Below, one piece after another: positions 8,561 to 16,798 of a stretch of DNA of 64,000 nt. The notes below the pieces were generated by a model that was given only the letters and a program-made list of their open reading frames with translations, did no database searches and was not told the origin of the DNA. The position numbers and the translations under genes were made by a program. Every line of letters begins with the position of its first letter. Positions within the stretch are counted from its first letter, which is position 1. Origin of the DNA: Lichenibacterium minor (GTDB lineage: Bacteria > Pseudomonadota > Alphaproteobacteria > Rhizobiales > Beijerinckiaceae); assembly GCF_004137685.1 (NCBI RefSeq), contig NZ_QYBB01000001.1, positions 372,001 to 436,000 on the forward strand. Reading direction: 5' to 3'.

Positions 8561-9313
8561 ATGAGCTTCGCCACCTATCCGTCGCTGAAGGGCGCGACCG
8601 TCTACGTCACGGGCGGGGCAGCGGGCATCGGCGAGTACCTCGTGCGGGCCTTCGCCGAGCAGGGCAGCAAGGTCGGATTCGTCGACATCGATGCGGCGCG
8701 CGGCGCGGCGCTGGCGGCCGAGGTCGGCGGGGCGGTGCGCTTCGCGGCCTGCGACCTGCGCAACATCGACGCGCTCAAGGCCGCCTTCGCGACGTTGAAG
8801 GCCGAGGTCGGGCCGGCGGGGGTGCTGGTCAACAACGCCGCGCGCGACGACCGCCACGGCTGGGAAGCCGTGACGCCGGACTATTACGACGAGCGCATCG
8901 CCACGAACCTGCGCCACATGTTCTTCGCCACGCAGGCGGTGGCGCCCGACATGGTGGCGGCGGGCCGGGGCTCGATCGTCAACATGGGCTCGAACTCGTG
9001 GTGGGAAGCCGGCGGCGGCATGCCGGTCTACACCACCGCCAAGGCCGCCGTGCACGGCATGACGCGGAGCTTCGCCCGCGACCTCGGCCCCCATCGCATC
9101 CGCGTCAACACCGTGGTACCGGGCTGGGTCATGACCGAGCGGCAGAAGCAGCTCTGGGTCACGCCGGAGAAGCTCGACGCGCAGCTGAAGCGCCAATGCC
9201 TGCCCGACCCGATCGACCCCGTCTACCTCGCCCGCATGGTCCTGTTCCTGGCGTCGGACGACAGCGCCATGTGCACCGCCAACAACTTCATGGTCGAAGG
9301 CGGCTCCATCTGA
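8561..9313 (+). CDS. SDR family oxidoreductase, D-xylose 1-dehydrogenase-like
   Basis: 250 residues with the classical SDR signatures: TGGAAGIG cofactor loop near residues 18-25, VNNAA, and the catalytic YxxxK with Tyr157 and Lys161. Several stretches (YPSLKG at the N-terminus, DDRHGWE, TNLRHMFFATQAVAP, the T-P-E after a WV segment, LFLASDDSAMCT) parallel Caulobacter XylB, the NAD-dependent D-xylose dehydrogenase of the Weimberg pathway. Sugar dehydrogenase activity in the cytoplasm is therefore likely, but the substrate is unproven and no other Weimberg gene is adjacent. The Shine-Dalgarno GGGAAGGAA precedes the ATG by a few bases. Confidence 0.85.
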   Translation: MSFATYPSLKGATVYVTGGAAGIGEYLVRAFAEQGSKVGFVDIDAARGAALAAEVGGAVRFAACDLRNIDALKAAFATLKAEVGPAGVLVNNAARDDRHGWEAVTPDYYDERIATNLRHMFFATQAVAPDMVAAGRGSIVNMGSNSWWEAGGGMPVYTTAKAAVHGMTRSFARDLGPHRIRVNTVVPGWVMTERQKQLWVTPEKLDAQLKRQCLPDPIDPVYLARMVLFLASDDSAMCTANNFMVEGGSI

Positions 9314-9623
9314 GGCGGACGCCGGAGGGGCTGGGCCCCCTTCGGCGCTCGGGGCGTCGACCCGCTCGACCGTGGCTCGGCCACGCCCGTCGCGGGCCCC
9401 CTGCCCGTCATGGGACGGTGGTTGCAGGGGAGTCACCGTCTGTGGTCCGTAACGGCCTTTAGGCCAGCGGTCGCGCGCCGGGGCGGCCGGCGGCGATCCT
9501 GGAACTGGAAAAGCTCCATTGTCCGGCATTTGGAACGGATCGAGGTTCGTGGCGGGGTAAGGCTGCGCTTCGGCCGCCGGGTCCAGCCCGGGCGGTCGCC
9601 CTTGGACCCCCGACCCGAGCGAG
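9314..9623. other. 310-base gap before the TonB operon
   Basis: Apart from the hairpin at its left end I find no gene here. A TonB-dependent receptor gene commonly stands at this place in related operons, but no receptor motif is seen in any frame. The promoter of the operon at 9624 should lie here; I cannot identify a Fur or RirA/Irr box with confidence. Confidence 0.5.
9321..9346 (+). terminator. Hairpin after the SDR gene
   Basis: A 10-bp stem (one G-T wobble) with a six-base loop starts eight bases after the SDR stop. It lacks a T tract, so it is a candidate terminator or 3' stabiliser only. Confidence 0.45.
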
Positions 9624-9932
9624 ATGCCTCCTTCGACTGCTGACCGGCGGGACGTCCTCGTCCGCGCCCTTCTGGCCGGCCCCGGCGCCGCCGTCGCCAC
9701 CCTCCTGGCCGTGATGGGCCTGTCCGCCGCGCTGCCGCCCGGCCCGGCCGGGATCGACCCGATCACGATCCCGCTCGTGGCCCTGCCCTTCATCTGGGCG
9801 GCGCTGTTCTTCCACGCCTGCCTCGATCCCGCGCCGCGCCGCGCCGCGCTCGCGTCCCTGGCGCTCTGCGCCGTCTGCGCCGCGCTGGTGGCGCTGCGGC
9901 ACGGGGGCGCCCCGGCGGCGGCCGTCCCGTGA
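9624..9932 (+). CDS. Small membrane protein of TonB/PepSY operon (DUF3649-like)
   Basis: 102 residues with three hydrophobic segments (about 16-36, 44-64, 75-93). It overlaps the PepSY gene by four bases (GTGA), so the two are translationally coupled. In many proteobacterial siderophore-uptake operons a small DUF3649 membrane protein takes this place; I assign it by position and topology, not by a diagnostic motif. Confidence 0.6.
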   Translation: MPPSTADRRDVLVRALLAGPGAAVATLLAVMGLSAALPPGPAGIDPITIPLVALPFIWAALFFHACLDPAPRRAALASLALCAVCAALVALRHGGAPAAAVP

Positions 9933-11488
9933 TCAGGCTTCCGGCCCGCGAACACCGGCGCCTCGTCGCGATCCACGGGTGGACGGGTGTCGGCCTCGGG
10001 CTGCTGCTCTACGTCGTGGTGGCGACCGGCACCGTCGCGGTGTTGGCGCGGGAGATCGGCGCCTGGTCGTCCGGCACCCTGGCGACGCGGGCGCCGCTGT
10101 CCCGGGCGCTCGACGCGGCCGTGGGCCGCGCCATCGTGGACGCGCCGCCGGGCTTGCGCGACACCGTCGACCTCAGCGCCGCCGCGGACGACCGGCTGGC
10201 CGTGTCGCTGCGCGGCCCGGCCGGGCCCGACGCCCGCGGGATCGACCTCGACGTCGCGCCGGACGGCGCGGTGCTGCGCCGCCGCGACGGGCCGGCCGCC
10301 GACATCGAGGACGCCGATCCGCCGGGGGCGCTCGCGGCCTTCCTGGTCGACCTGCACGTCCGCCTGTACGTGCCGGCGCCCTGGGGCTACGCCGTCACGG
10401 GGGTGGCGGGGCTCGCGCTCCTGGCCGCGGCTCTGTCCGGCTTCGCGATCCACCGCCACCTGCTCAAGGACATCTTCACGCTGCGGCGCGGCGCCCGGCC
10501 GGGCCTCACGGCGCGCGACCGGCACAACATGGCGGGCGCCTGGGCGCTGCCCTTCGCGGTCGTGCTCGCCGTCACGGGCTCGGTCTTCTCCTGGTCGGCC
10601 TCGGCGGGCTTCCCGGCCCTCGCCTGGATGTCCTACGGCGGCGACCGGGAAGCCCTCTTCGCCGCGCTCGCGGGACCGCCGCCGCCGGCCGACCCGACGC
10701 CGGCCCCGCGGGCCGACCTCGACGCCGTGATGGCCGATGCCGCGGCGCGGGCCGGTGCGGCGCCCACCTATGTCCGGCTCGCCCGCCCCGGCCGCGCCGA
10801 CGCGCGGATCACCGTCTACGCCGCGCCGCCCGCAGGAGCGCTCACGGGACACACGCTGGTCTACGACGGCGCGAGCGGCACCCTGCTGGAAGACCGGCGC
10901 GCCTTCGGCCGCGTGGCGTCGGTGGGCGGCACGCTCTACGGGCTGATGGCGCCGCTGCATTTCGGCGACTTCGCCGGGCCCGCGTCGAAAGTCGCCTGGG
11001 CGGCGCTGGGGCTGTGTTCCTGCGTCGCCACCCTCGGCGGCATCCGCCTGTGGCTCGCGCGCCGGGACGACCGCGCCTCCGCCCTGCTGGACCGCTGCAC
11101 CGCCATCGTCGGCCTGGGCCTGCCCTTCGCCACCGCGGGGGCGGCGGCGGGGTTCTTCGCCGGGCTGCCGGGCGGCGGCGGCCCGGGATGGACCGAGGCG
11201 GGCTTCCTCGCCGCAGCCGCCGCGGCGACCGTGGCGGGCATCGCCCTGCCCCGCCGCCGCGTCGGCCCGGCGCTGTCGGCCGCGACCGGGATCGGGCTCG
11301 CGCTGCTGCCCGCCCTGCGCTGGGCCGCGGGAGAGCCGGGCTGGGGCGCGGCGCTGGCCGCCGGCCGCCTCGCCGTCCCGTCGGGCGACGTGGCGGTGCT
11401 GGCGATCGCCGCGGCGTTCCTGTGGACGGCGGCGCCCGCCGCGATGCGGGACCGCCGGCCCTTCCGCCCGGGACGGGCCGTCCCGTGA
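9929..11488 (+). CDS. PepSY-associated transmembrane protein (siderophore reductase-like)
   Basis: 519 residues starting at GTG 9929. The first transmembrane helix follows HRRLVAIHGWTGVGLGLLLY, the typical PepSY_TM start with a conserved His; further helices are at about 150-175, 205-225 and 350-370, and three to four more occupy the Ala-rich C-terminus. HRHLLKDIFTLR and HNMAGAWALPFAVVLAVTGS are family hallmarks. Relatives (FegB/FsrB-like) are inner-membrane proteins that help reduce ferric siderophores after TonB-dependent import. Coupled on both sides by GTGA overlaps. Confidence 0.85.
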   Translation: MIRLPAREHRRLVAIHGWTGVGLGLLLYVVVATGTVAVLAREIGAWSSGTLATRAPLSRALDAAVGRAIVDAPPGLRDTVDLSAAADDRLAVSLRGPAGPDARGIDLDVAPDGAVLRRRDGPAADIEDADPPGALAAFLVDLHVRLYVPAPWGYAVTGVAGLALLAAALSGFAIHRHLLKDIFTLRRGARPGLTARDRHNMAGAWALPFAVVLAVTGSVFSWSASAGFPALAWMSYGGDREALFAALAGPPPPADPTPAPRADLDAVMADAAARAGAAPTYVRLARPGRADARITVYAAPPAGALTGHTLVYDGASGTLLEDRRAFGRVASVGGTLYGLMAPLHFGDFAGPASKVAWAALGLCSCVATLGGIRLWLARRDDRASALLDRCTAIVGLGLPFATAGAAAGFFAGLPGGGGPGWTEAGFLAAAAAATVAGIALPRRRVGPALSAATGIGLALLPALRWAAGEPGWGAALAAGRLAVPSGDVAVLAIAAAFLWTAAPAAMRDRRPFRPGRAVP

Positions 11489-12402
11489 CGCCCTTGGTCC
11501 TCGCCGCGGCGAGCGCGGCGGCGCTCGCCGCGCTCGGCGTCGCCGATCCCAAGCGGCGGCGCGCGGCCGGGCTGGCGCCAGCGCGCCCGCGGCATCGCAG
11601 CGCCGCGCTCGGCGCGCTCGCCTGCTGCGGCCTCGGCATCGCGGCGAGCGCCGGGCCGGCGGGCGCCGTCACCTGGGCGGCCGCCGTCGCGGCCGGGGGC
11701 TGGGCGCTGGCGCAGGGGCTGGCCCTGGTTCCGGCGCCGTCGTGGCGGTCGATCGCGACGGCGGGGCGGTTCCGATCGCGGCCCGTGCCGGTCGCCCTGC
11801 CGGTCGTCGCGCTGATCTGCGCCCTCCTCGCCGTCGAGGGCCGGCGCGGCGCGCCCCCGGACGACGCCGCCGCCGACCGCGTCGCCGCGCTGGCGCTGCT
11901 CGACCGCCTGGAGCGCGGCGCACCGGCGCGGCGGGCCGCGGCGCCCTGCCTCGCCGCGCTCGCCTCCGCGCGGGACGGCGGCGGACTGCGCGACCTCCTG
12001 TCGGACCGCGCCGCCGCGGTCGTCCTGCCGGCCGATGGCGGTGCCGGCACCGACCTGCAGCGCTGCATCCTGTCGGCCGGGGGCGAGGGCGCCGCGACGG
12101 CACGCGGCGGAGACACCGCCACGACGACGATCGACGCCGACACGGCGTCGCGCGTCCATGCGCTCATCGCGGGCACCCTGGAGGACGCGGACGCCCTCGC
12201 CGCGCTGGCGCCGTCCGGCGGCACCGGGGCGGGGCTCGTGTGCCGCCGCCTCGCCGCGGCGGCCGGCCCCGACGTGGCGGGCTTCGTCGCGGCGCTGCGG
12301 CGGGACCGGGCCTACCCCAAGGCCGGCGACCTGCTCGAAGGCCTGCCGGCGCTCGAAGCGCTCATCGACGCGCGGCGGGCGAGGTCACCCTGCCCCGCCT
12401 GA
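11485..12402 (+). CDS. DUF3325-like membrane protein with an unrecognised C-terminal extension
   Basis: 305 residues from GTG 11485, overlapping the PepSY stop. Residues 1-85 are hydrophobic and fit the small DUF3325 protein that usually follows PepSY in such operons (VADPKRRRAAGLAP linker between helices). A further helix is near 95-115. The rest, to residue 305, is an Ala/Arg/Leu-rich soluble-looking part with three Cys residues that I do not recognise. Codon third positions keep the same strong G/C bias through the whole frame, so the extension looks genuinely coding. DUF3325 proteins are normally about 90-120 residues long, so this is an unusual fusion or extension. Confidence 0.65.
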   Translation: MTPLVLAAASAAALAALGVADPKRRRAAGLAPARPRHRSAALGALACCGLGIAASAGPAGAVTWAAAVAAGGWALAQGLALVPAPSWRSIATAGRFRSRPVPVALPVVALICALLAVEGRRGAPPDDAAADRVAALALLDRLERGAPARRAAAPCLAALASARDGGGLRDLLSDRAAAVVLPADGGAGTDLQRCILSAGGEGAATARGGDTATTTIDADTASRVHALIAGTLEDADALAALAPSGGTGAGLVCRRLAAAAGPDVAGFVAALRRDRAYPKAGDLLEGLPALEALIDARRARSPCPA

Positions 12403-12467
12403 ACACCATCGCGGCGGGCAGCCGATCCGACGCCGCCCGCGCCCATCCGAAACCACGGAGTCCGACC

Positions 12468-13361
12468 ATGACCCACAGGTGGCGCATCGCGCCCGTGCTG
12501 ATCCCGCTGCTGCTCGGCCCCGGCCCGGCCGTTTCCCAGGCGGCCCCGCCGGCAGCGACCGAACAGGCGGCCCCGCCGGCGGCGGCATCCCAGGCGACCC
12601 CGGCCCCGGCGGCTCCCGACGCAGCCCCCGGCGCCCCGGTGGCGGCTCCGGCCCCGGCCCCGGCCGCCGCGGGCCTGCCGCACGACCTGTCGCCCTGGTC
12701 GATGTTCCTCAACGCCGACATCGTGGTGAAGGCCGTGATGGTGGGGCTGCTCGCCGCTTCCGTGGCGACCTGGACGATCTGGCTCGCGAAGACGATGCAG
12801 CTCTTCGGTGCCAAGCGCCGCGCGCTCAGGGGCCTGCGGGCGCTGGCCGGCGCCGACAGCCTCGTCGCGGTGACGCGGTCCGGCGGGCTCGGCGGCGGCC
12901 CGGTGGCGGCGCTGGTCGCCGCGGCGGCGGACGAGGTGTCGCGCTCGGGCGCCCTGCCGTCCGACGGCGTCAAGGAGCGCGCGGCGCTGTCGCTGGGGCG
13001 GATCGAGGCCCGCGGCGCCCGCGCCATGACGCAGGGCACGGGCGTGCTCGCCACCGTGGGCTCGGTGGCGCCCTTCGTGGGGCTGTTCGGCACCGTGTGG
13101 GGCATCATGAACAGCTTCGTGGGCATCAGCCAGGCCCACACGTCGAACCTCGCCGTGGTGGCGCCGGGGATCGCCGAAGCGCTGCTCGCCACCGCGGTCG
13201 GCCTCGTCGCCGCGATCCCCGCGGTGGTGATCTTCAACGGGTTCGCCCGCGCCACCGCGGGCTACAAGGCGCTGCTCGGCGACGCTTCGGCCGAGGTGAT
13301 GCGCCACCTGTCGCGCGACCTCGACCGCCGCCCGTCGCTGCGCCAGCAGGCGGCGGAGTGA
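12468..13361 (+). CDS. exbB: TonB-system energizer ExbB
   Basis: 297 residues. A signal-like hydrophobic start, then an Ala/Pro-rich stretch (about 25-75), then the MotA/TolQ/ExbB core with helices at about 85-108, 195-220 and 232-255. TVGSVAPFVGLFGTVWGIMN is the core ExbB motif. It forms the proton channel with ExbD in the inner membrane and energises TonB. It sits 65 bases after the DUF3325-like gene and 4 bases before exbD. Confidence 0.95.
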   Translation: MTHRWRIAPVLIPLLLGPGPAVSQAAPPAATEQAAPPAAASQATPAPAAPDAAPGAPVAAPAPAPAAAGLPHDLSPWSMFLNADIVVKAVMVGLLAASVATWTIWLAKTMQLFGAKRRALRGLRALAGADSLVAVTRSGGLGGGPVAALVAAAADEVSRSGALPSDGVKERAALSLGRIEARGARAMTQGTGVLATVGSVAPFVGLFGTVWGIMNSFVGISQAHTSNLAVVAPGIAEALLATAVGLVAAIPAVVIFNGFARATAGYKALLGDASAEVMRHLSRDLDRRPSLRQQAAE

Positions 13362-13365
13362 TCCG

Positions 13366-13824
13366 GTGGCGGTGAAGCTCGGCCACGGGGACGACGAGGT
13401 CGGCGAGATCGCCGACATCAACGTGACCCCCTTCATCGACGTGGCGCTGGTGCTGCTCATCATCTTCATGGTGGCGGCGCCCCTGTCGACCGTCGACGTG
13501 CCCGTCGACCTGCCGACCTCGAACGCCAAGGTCCAGCCCCGGCCGGACAAGCCGGTGTTCCTGACGGTGAAGCGCGACCTGTCCCTGTCGCTGGGCGAGG
13601 AAGGCGTGTCGCGCGACGGGCTCCGGGGGCGGCTCGACGCGGAAACGGGCGGCGACCGCGACCGGCGCATCTTCCTGCGCGCCGACGCGGGCCTCCCCTA
13701 CGGCGACCTGATGGGCGTGATGAACGGGCTCCGCGCCGCGGGCTACCTCAAGGTCGCGCTGGTCGGGCTGGAGGACACGGGCCAGGGCACGGCCGGGGCC
13801 GCGGCGTCGAGTCCGGCCCCGTGA
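13366..13824 (+). CDS. exbD: TonB-system accessory protein ExbD
   Basis: 152 residues from GTG 13366. The segment INVTPFIDVALVLLIIFMV holds the membrane helix with the essential Asp. The periplasmic part follows, ending in an Ala/Ser/Pro tail. It couples proton flow to TonB. Its stop overlaps the tonB GTG (13821-13824). Confidence 0.95.
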   Translation: MAVKLGHGDDEVGEIADINVTPFIDVALVLLIIFMVAAPLSTVDVPVDLPTSNAKVQPRPDKPVFLTVKRDLSLSLGEEGVSRDGLRGRLDAETGGDRDRRIFLRADAGLPYGDLMGVMNGLRAAGYLKVALVGLEDTGQGTAGAAASSPAP

Positions 13825-14858
13825 GCGCCGTCGCGCTCCGGGACGGCCGCGAGCCCGGCGCCGCGCTGCGCTGGACCGCCGCGACGCTGCTGATCGCGGG
13901 GGTCCACGCCGGCGCAGGCTGGTGGCTCGTCGGCCACGCCTTCGCGCCGCCGCCTCCGCCCGAAGGCGTCGCGGGCGTGACGGTGGAGCTCGATCCCGTG
14001 TCGGTGCCGGTTCCCCCCACGGCCGACCCGAAGCCGAGGGAAGACTCCGGCCCCGGCCCGGAGGAGCAGGCCGCCGAACGCCCCGACGTCCCATCGGAGC
14101 CTCCGCCCGCCGTCGAGCCGCCCCCGTCCGCGGCCGAGGAGCCGCCCGCCGTGGAGCCGCCCGCCGTGGAGCCGCCTCCGCCCGTCGAAGCCGCGGTCGC
14201 GCCGCCGCCGGATCCGGCGGTGCCCGACCTGCCGCCCAAGCCCGATCCGGCTCAGCCTCAGCAGGTCCCGCCGCTCCTGCCGGAGGTGGTGCCGCCGCCT
14301 TCGCCGGCGCCGTCCGACGCCGTGCTGGCGCCGCCGCCACCGCGGCCCGTGCAGGTGAAGAAGTTCGCGCCACCGAAGCCGCCCAAACCGGTGCCGCCGA
14401 AGCCCGACCCTCGCGAGGTCGCGCGGCAGCAGGCGCGCGAAGCCGCCGCCGAGGCACGTCAGGAACAGCGTGAGCAGGCGCGGGCGAAGGCGGCCGCGGA
14501 CGCGCGGGCCCAGCGCCAAGCGGCCCGGGCCGCGGCGACCCGCGAAGGCGGCGGCACGGACCGCGAGTCGGCCGCACCGCGGGCGTCAGGCGCGTCCGTG
14601 TCGGATTGGCATCACGAACTCCTGGCGCATATCGCCGCCTACAAGCCGAACGTCGACGTCGGTTCTGCAGGCACGGCGCGTGTCACCGTCACCATCGACC
14701 GCGGCGGTCGCGTCGTGTCCGTGTCTCTCGCCGGCAGCTCGGGAGACGGGGCGCTCGATCAGGCGGCCGTGTCCATGATGCACCGCGCCAGCCCGGTTCC
14801 GGCGCCGCCGCCCGAGCTGGGCCGTCAAACCGTGACGGTGCCGGTCCACTTCCATTGA
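13821..14858 (+). CDS. tonB: Energy transducer TonB
   Basis: 345 residues. One N-terminal helix (about 14-36), a long Pro/Glu-rich then Pro/Lys-rich spacer (about 60-200), an Arg/Ala/Gln-rich charged stretch (about 200-245) and a C-terminal TonB domain (about 260-345: WHHELLAHIAAYKP, GTARVTVTIDRGGRV, PVPAPP). It transmits proton-motive force to outer-membrane receptors. It starts with GTG overlapping exbD. The spacer is long, consistent with a thick periplasm-spanning design. Confidence 0.95.
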   Translation: MSAVALRDGREPGAALRWTAATLLIAGVHAGAGWWLVGHAFAPPPPPEGVAGVTVELDPVSVPVPPTADPKPREDSGPGPEEQAAERPDVPSEPPPAVEPPPSAAEEPPAVEPPAVEPPPPVEAAVAPPPDPAVPDLPPKPDPAQPQQVPPLLPEVVPPPSPAPSDAVLAPPPPRPVQVKKFAPPKPPKPVPPKPDPREVARQQAREAAAEARQEQREQARAKAAADARAQRQAARAAATREGGGTDRESAAPRASGASVSDWHHELLAHIAAYKPNVDVGSAGTARVTVTIDRGGRVVSVSLAGSSGDGALDQAAVSMMHRASPVPAPPPELGRQTVTVPVHFH

Positions 14859-14955
14859 CGGGGGACGGCGCCCCATCGGCGCCGTCCCGATCAACGGGAC
14901 GGCCTTGACGAACGGCCCGCCGAGGGACAGCTCCAGGGGAACCGGAGGCTCCACC

Positions 14956-15363
14956 ATGACCCACGACGCCCAGTCCTTCCCCGTCACCCGCAGCGACGCG
15001 GAATGGCGCGCCATGCTGACGCCCGAGCAGTACCAGGTGATGCGCCGTCACGGGACGGAGCGGCCGGGCAGCTGCGCGCTGCTGCACGAGAAGCGCCGCG
15101 GCACCTTCTCCTGCGTGGGCTGCGAATCGCCGCTGTTCGAGAACACCGTGAAGTTCGAAAGCGGCACCGGCTGGCCGAGCTTCAACATGCCGATCGAGGG
15201 CGCCGTCGAGACCACCGAGGACCGGTCCCACGGCATGATCCGCACGGAATGCCATTGCGCCACCTGCGGCAGCCACCTCGGCCACGTCTTCGACGACGGC
15301 CCGGCCCCGACCTTCCAGCGCTACTGCATCAACGGCGTGGCGATGGCGTTCGAGCCGGCCTGA
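14956..15363 (+). CDS. msrB: Peptide-methionine (R)-S-oxide reductase MsrB
   Basis: 135 residues. Zinc Cys pairs C53/C56 and C101/C104, and the catalytic Cys124 in QRYC. The enzyme reduces methionine-R-sulfoxide in proteins. The ATG at 14956 fits better than a TTG at 14905 because of the upstream GGAGG a few bases before it. A 10-bp stem hairpin follows. Confidence 0.95.
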   Translation: MTHDAQSFPVTRSDAEWRAMLTPEQYQVMRRHGTERPGSCALLHEKRRGTFSCVGCESPLFENTVKFESGTGWPSFNMPIEGAVETTEDRSHGMIRTECHCATCGSHLGHVFDDGPAPTFQRYCINGVAMAFEPA

Positions 15364-15377
15364 CGGCACACGCGAAA

Positions 15378-15403
15378 ACGCCCGCGGTTCACGCCGCGGG
15401 CGT
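15378..15403. terminator. Bidirectional hairpin between msrB and the convergent 15.5-kb gene
   Basis: Perfect 10-bp stem (ACGCCCGCGG / CCGCGGGCGT) with a six-base loop. AAAA stands on its left side, which gives TTTT after the stem for minus-strand transcripts; on the plus strand no T tract follows. Confidence 0.6.
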
Positions 15404-15516
15404 CAGGTCCAGGGTTCCCTAGCAACTATTCGCGACCGCCGCCGTGCCGGAACGATGTCCGCGTCACGCGACCGGCGGACGCGCGGCCCGGATCTCCGGG
15501 ATCAGGCCCTCGCCCG

Positions 15517-16221
15517 TCACTGCTCCACGTCGGCGCGGTGCTTGGCTTCCTGCTGCTGCATGTAGCGCGGGTTGGATTCGTCCAACTTTTCCTCGGGCGC
15601 CTCGGCGGTGGCCTTCACGGACTTGACCGGCTTCATGTAGCCCTTGGGGGGCTGCGTGAGGAAGTCGCGCGTGGGCTCCTGGCCGGCGACGAGCTTATCC
15701 TGCTTGTCGGGGTTGGCGGCGCGATAGGCGTCGCTCTGGCGGTCGAGCTCCTCGCGGCTCAGCAGCATGCAGTGCTGGCCGTCGTTGCCGCAGTTGTTCG
15801 GGCGGACGGGCTGGTCGTCCTCGGTGGCGGCGATGCGGCCCTTCATCTGCTCGTCGCGGGTCAGCATCCCGCCGTGGTCGCTGAGCGACGGGTCGAGCGT
15901 GTGGGGGGCGTGGGCCTCGGCAGCCTCCTTGCGCTTCTTCAGGACGTCGGGGTCCTGCGGCCAAGCGGCGACGTGCTTGACGCCGCCGACCTGCGGCTTC
16001 GGCAGTGCGGCATCCTTCGGCAGGACCAGCGGGGGCCGCTCGCGGTATTGGATGTCCGGCGAAGCATCGCCCTTGATCAGGCCGACGGAGCCCAGCACCG
16101 ACGAGAACACGTTGGCGTAGCCGTCGTCCGCCGCCCGTGCGCCCGACGAGGCCGCGACGCACAGGCCCAGCAGGCCAGCCGCCACCGCCATCCCGCGACG
16201 ATCGCCCTTCGATGCCGGCAT
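15517..16221 (-). CDS. Conserved exported hypothetical protein next to lspA
   Basis: 234 residues from ATG 16221, chosen because GGTGGAG stands just upstream (a GTG four codons earlier at 16233 is weaker). A signal peptide ends near GARAAD. The mature part is hydrophilic, with SVLGSVGLIKGD, IQYRERPPLVLP and a Cys pair in NNCGNDGQHCM. Proteins of this type occur beside lspA in Hyphomicrobiales and have no known function. Likely periplasmic or envelope-associated. Confidence 0.75.
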   Translation of the reverse strand: MPASKGDRRGMAVAAGLLGLCVAASSGARAADDGYANVFSSVLGSVGLIKGDASPDIQYRERPPLVLPKDAALPKPQVGGVKHVAAWPQDPDVLKKRKEAAEAHAPHTLDPSLSDHGGMLTRDEQMKGRIAATEDDQPVRPNNCGNDGQHCMLLSREELDRQSDAYRAANPDKQDKLVAGQEPTRDFLTQPPKGYMKPVKSVKATAEAPEEKLDESNPRYMQQQEAKHRADVEQ

Positions 16222-16273
16222 CAACGTCTCCACCTCAGCGCATGGAACAAAATTCAGACCACGCCTTATGCCG

Positions 16274-16798
16274 TCACGATCGCGGCGTTTTGGCGGCGCC
16301 GAGCGCCGCCGTCGGCTTCTCGGGAAACGCGACCCACTCGAGCAGCAGCAGCACGACCCCGGCCGTGATGGCGCAATCGGCCCCGTTGAACACGTACCAG
16401 TGGAACCCGCCCGCGTGGAGCGACACGAAGTCCACCACGGCGCCGTAGCTCACGCGGTCGACGAGGTTGCCGAGGGCGCCGCCGATCAGCAGCCCCAGCG
16501 CCACGCAGGTCGGCGCCGTGCGGCTGCGCGCCAGCCACACCGCCAGCGCCAGCGACGCCGCGAGCGTGAGGCCGACCAGGAGGCAGCGCCCGGCGTCCGT
16601 GTCCGACGTCAGCAGCGAATAGGACACGCCGCGGTTCCAGGCCATGACGAGGTCGATGCCGGGGGCCACCCCGTAGGGCGAACGCTCCGGCAGGTCGAAG
16701 CCGCGCAACAGCCACAGCTTGGACGCCTGGTCGGCCGCGAAGGCCAGGACCGCGACGGCGGCGCCCACGGCGCGCGGGTCGGCGCGGGTCGCGCGCAT
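16274..16798 (-). CDS. lspA: Lipoprotein signal peptidase (signal peptidase II)
   Basis: 174 residues with four membrane helices. The catalytic aspartates are Asp123 (VVDFV) and Asp141 (FNGADCAI); NLVDRV is also conserved. It cleaves prolipoproteins in the inner membrane, which here would include the CpaD and TadD lipoproteins. The ATG overlaps the ileS stop (16798-16800 region), the usual ileS-lspA coupling. Confidence 0.96.
   Translation of the reverse strand: MRATRADPRAVGAAVAVLAFAADQASKLWLLRGFDLPERSPYGVAPGIDLVMAWNRGVSYSLLTSDTDAGRCLLVGLTLAASLALAVWLARSRTAPTCVALGLLIGGALGNLVDRVSYGAVVDFVSLHAGGFHWYVFNGADCAITAGVVLLLLEWVAFPEKPTAALGAAKTPRS

Noticed and set aside
9410..9643. 77-codon plus-strand frame before the TonB operon
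   Set aside because: No domain, poor start context, unlike-coding composition; overlaps the start of the real gene at 9624.
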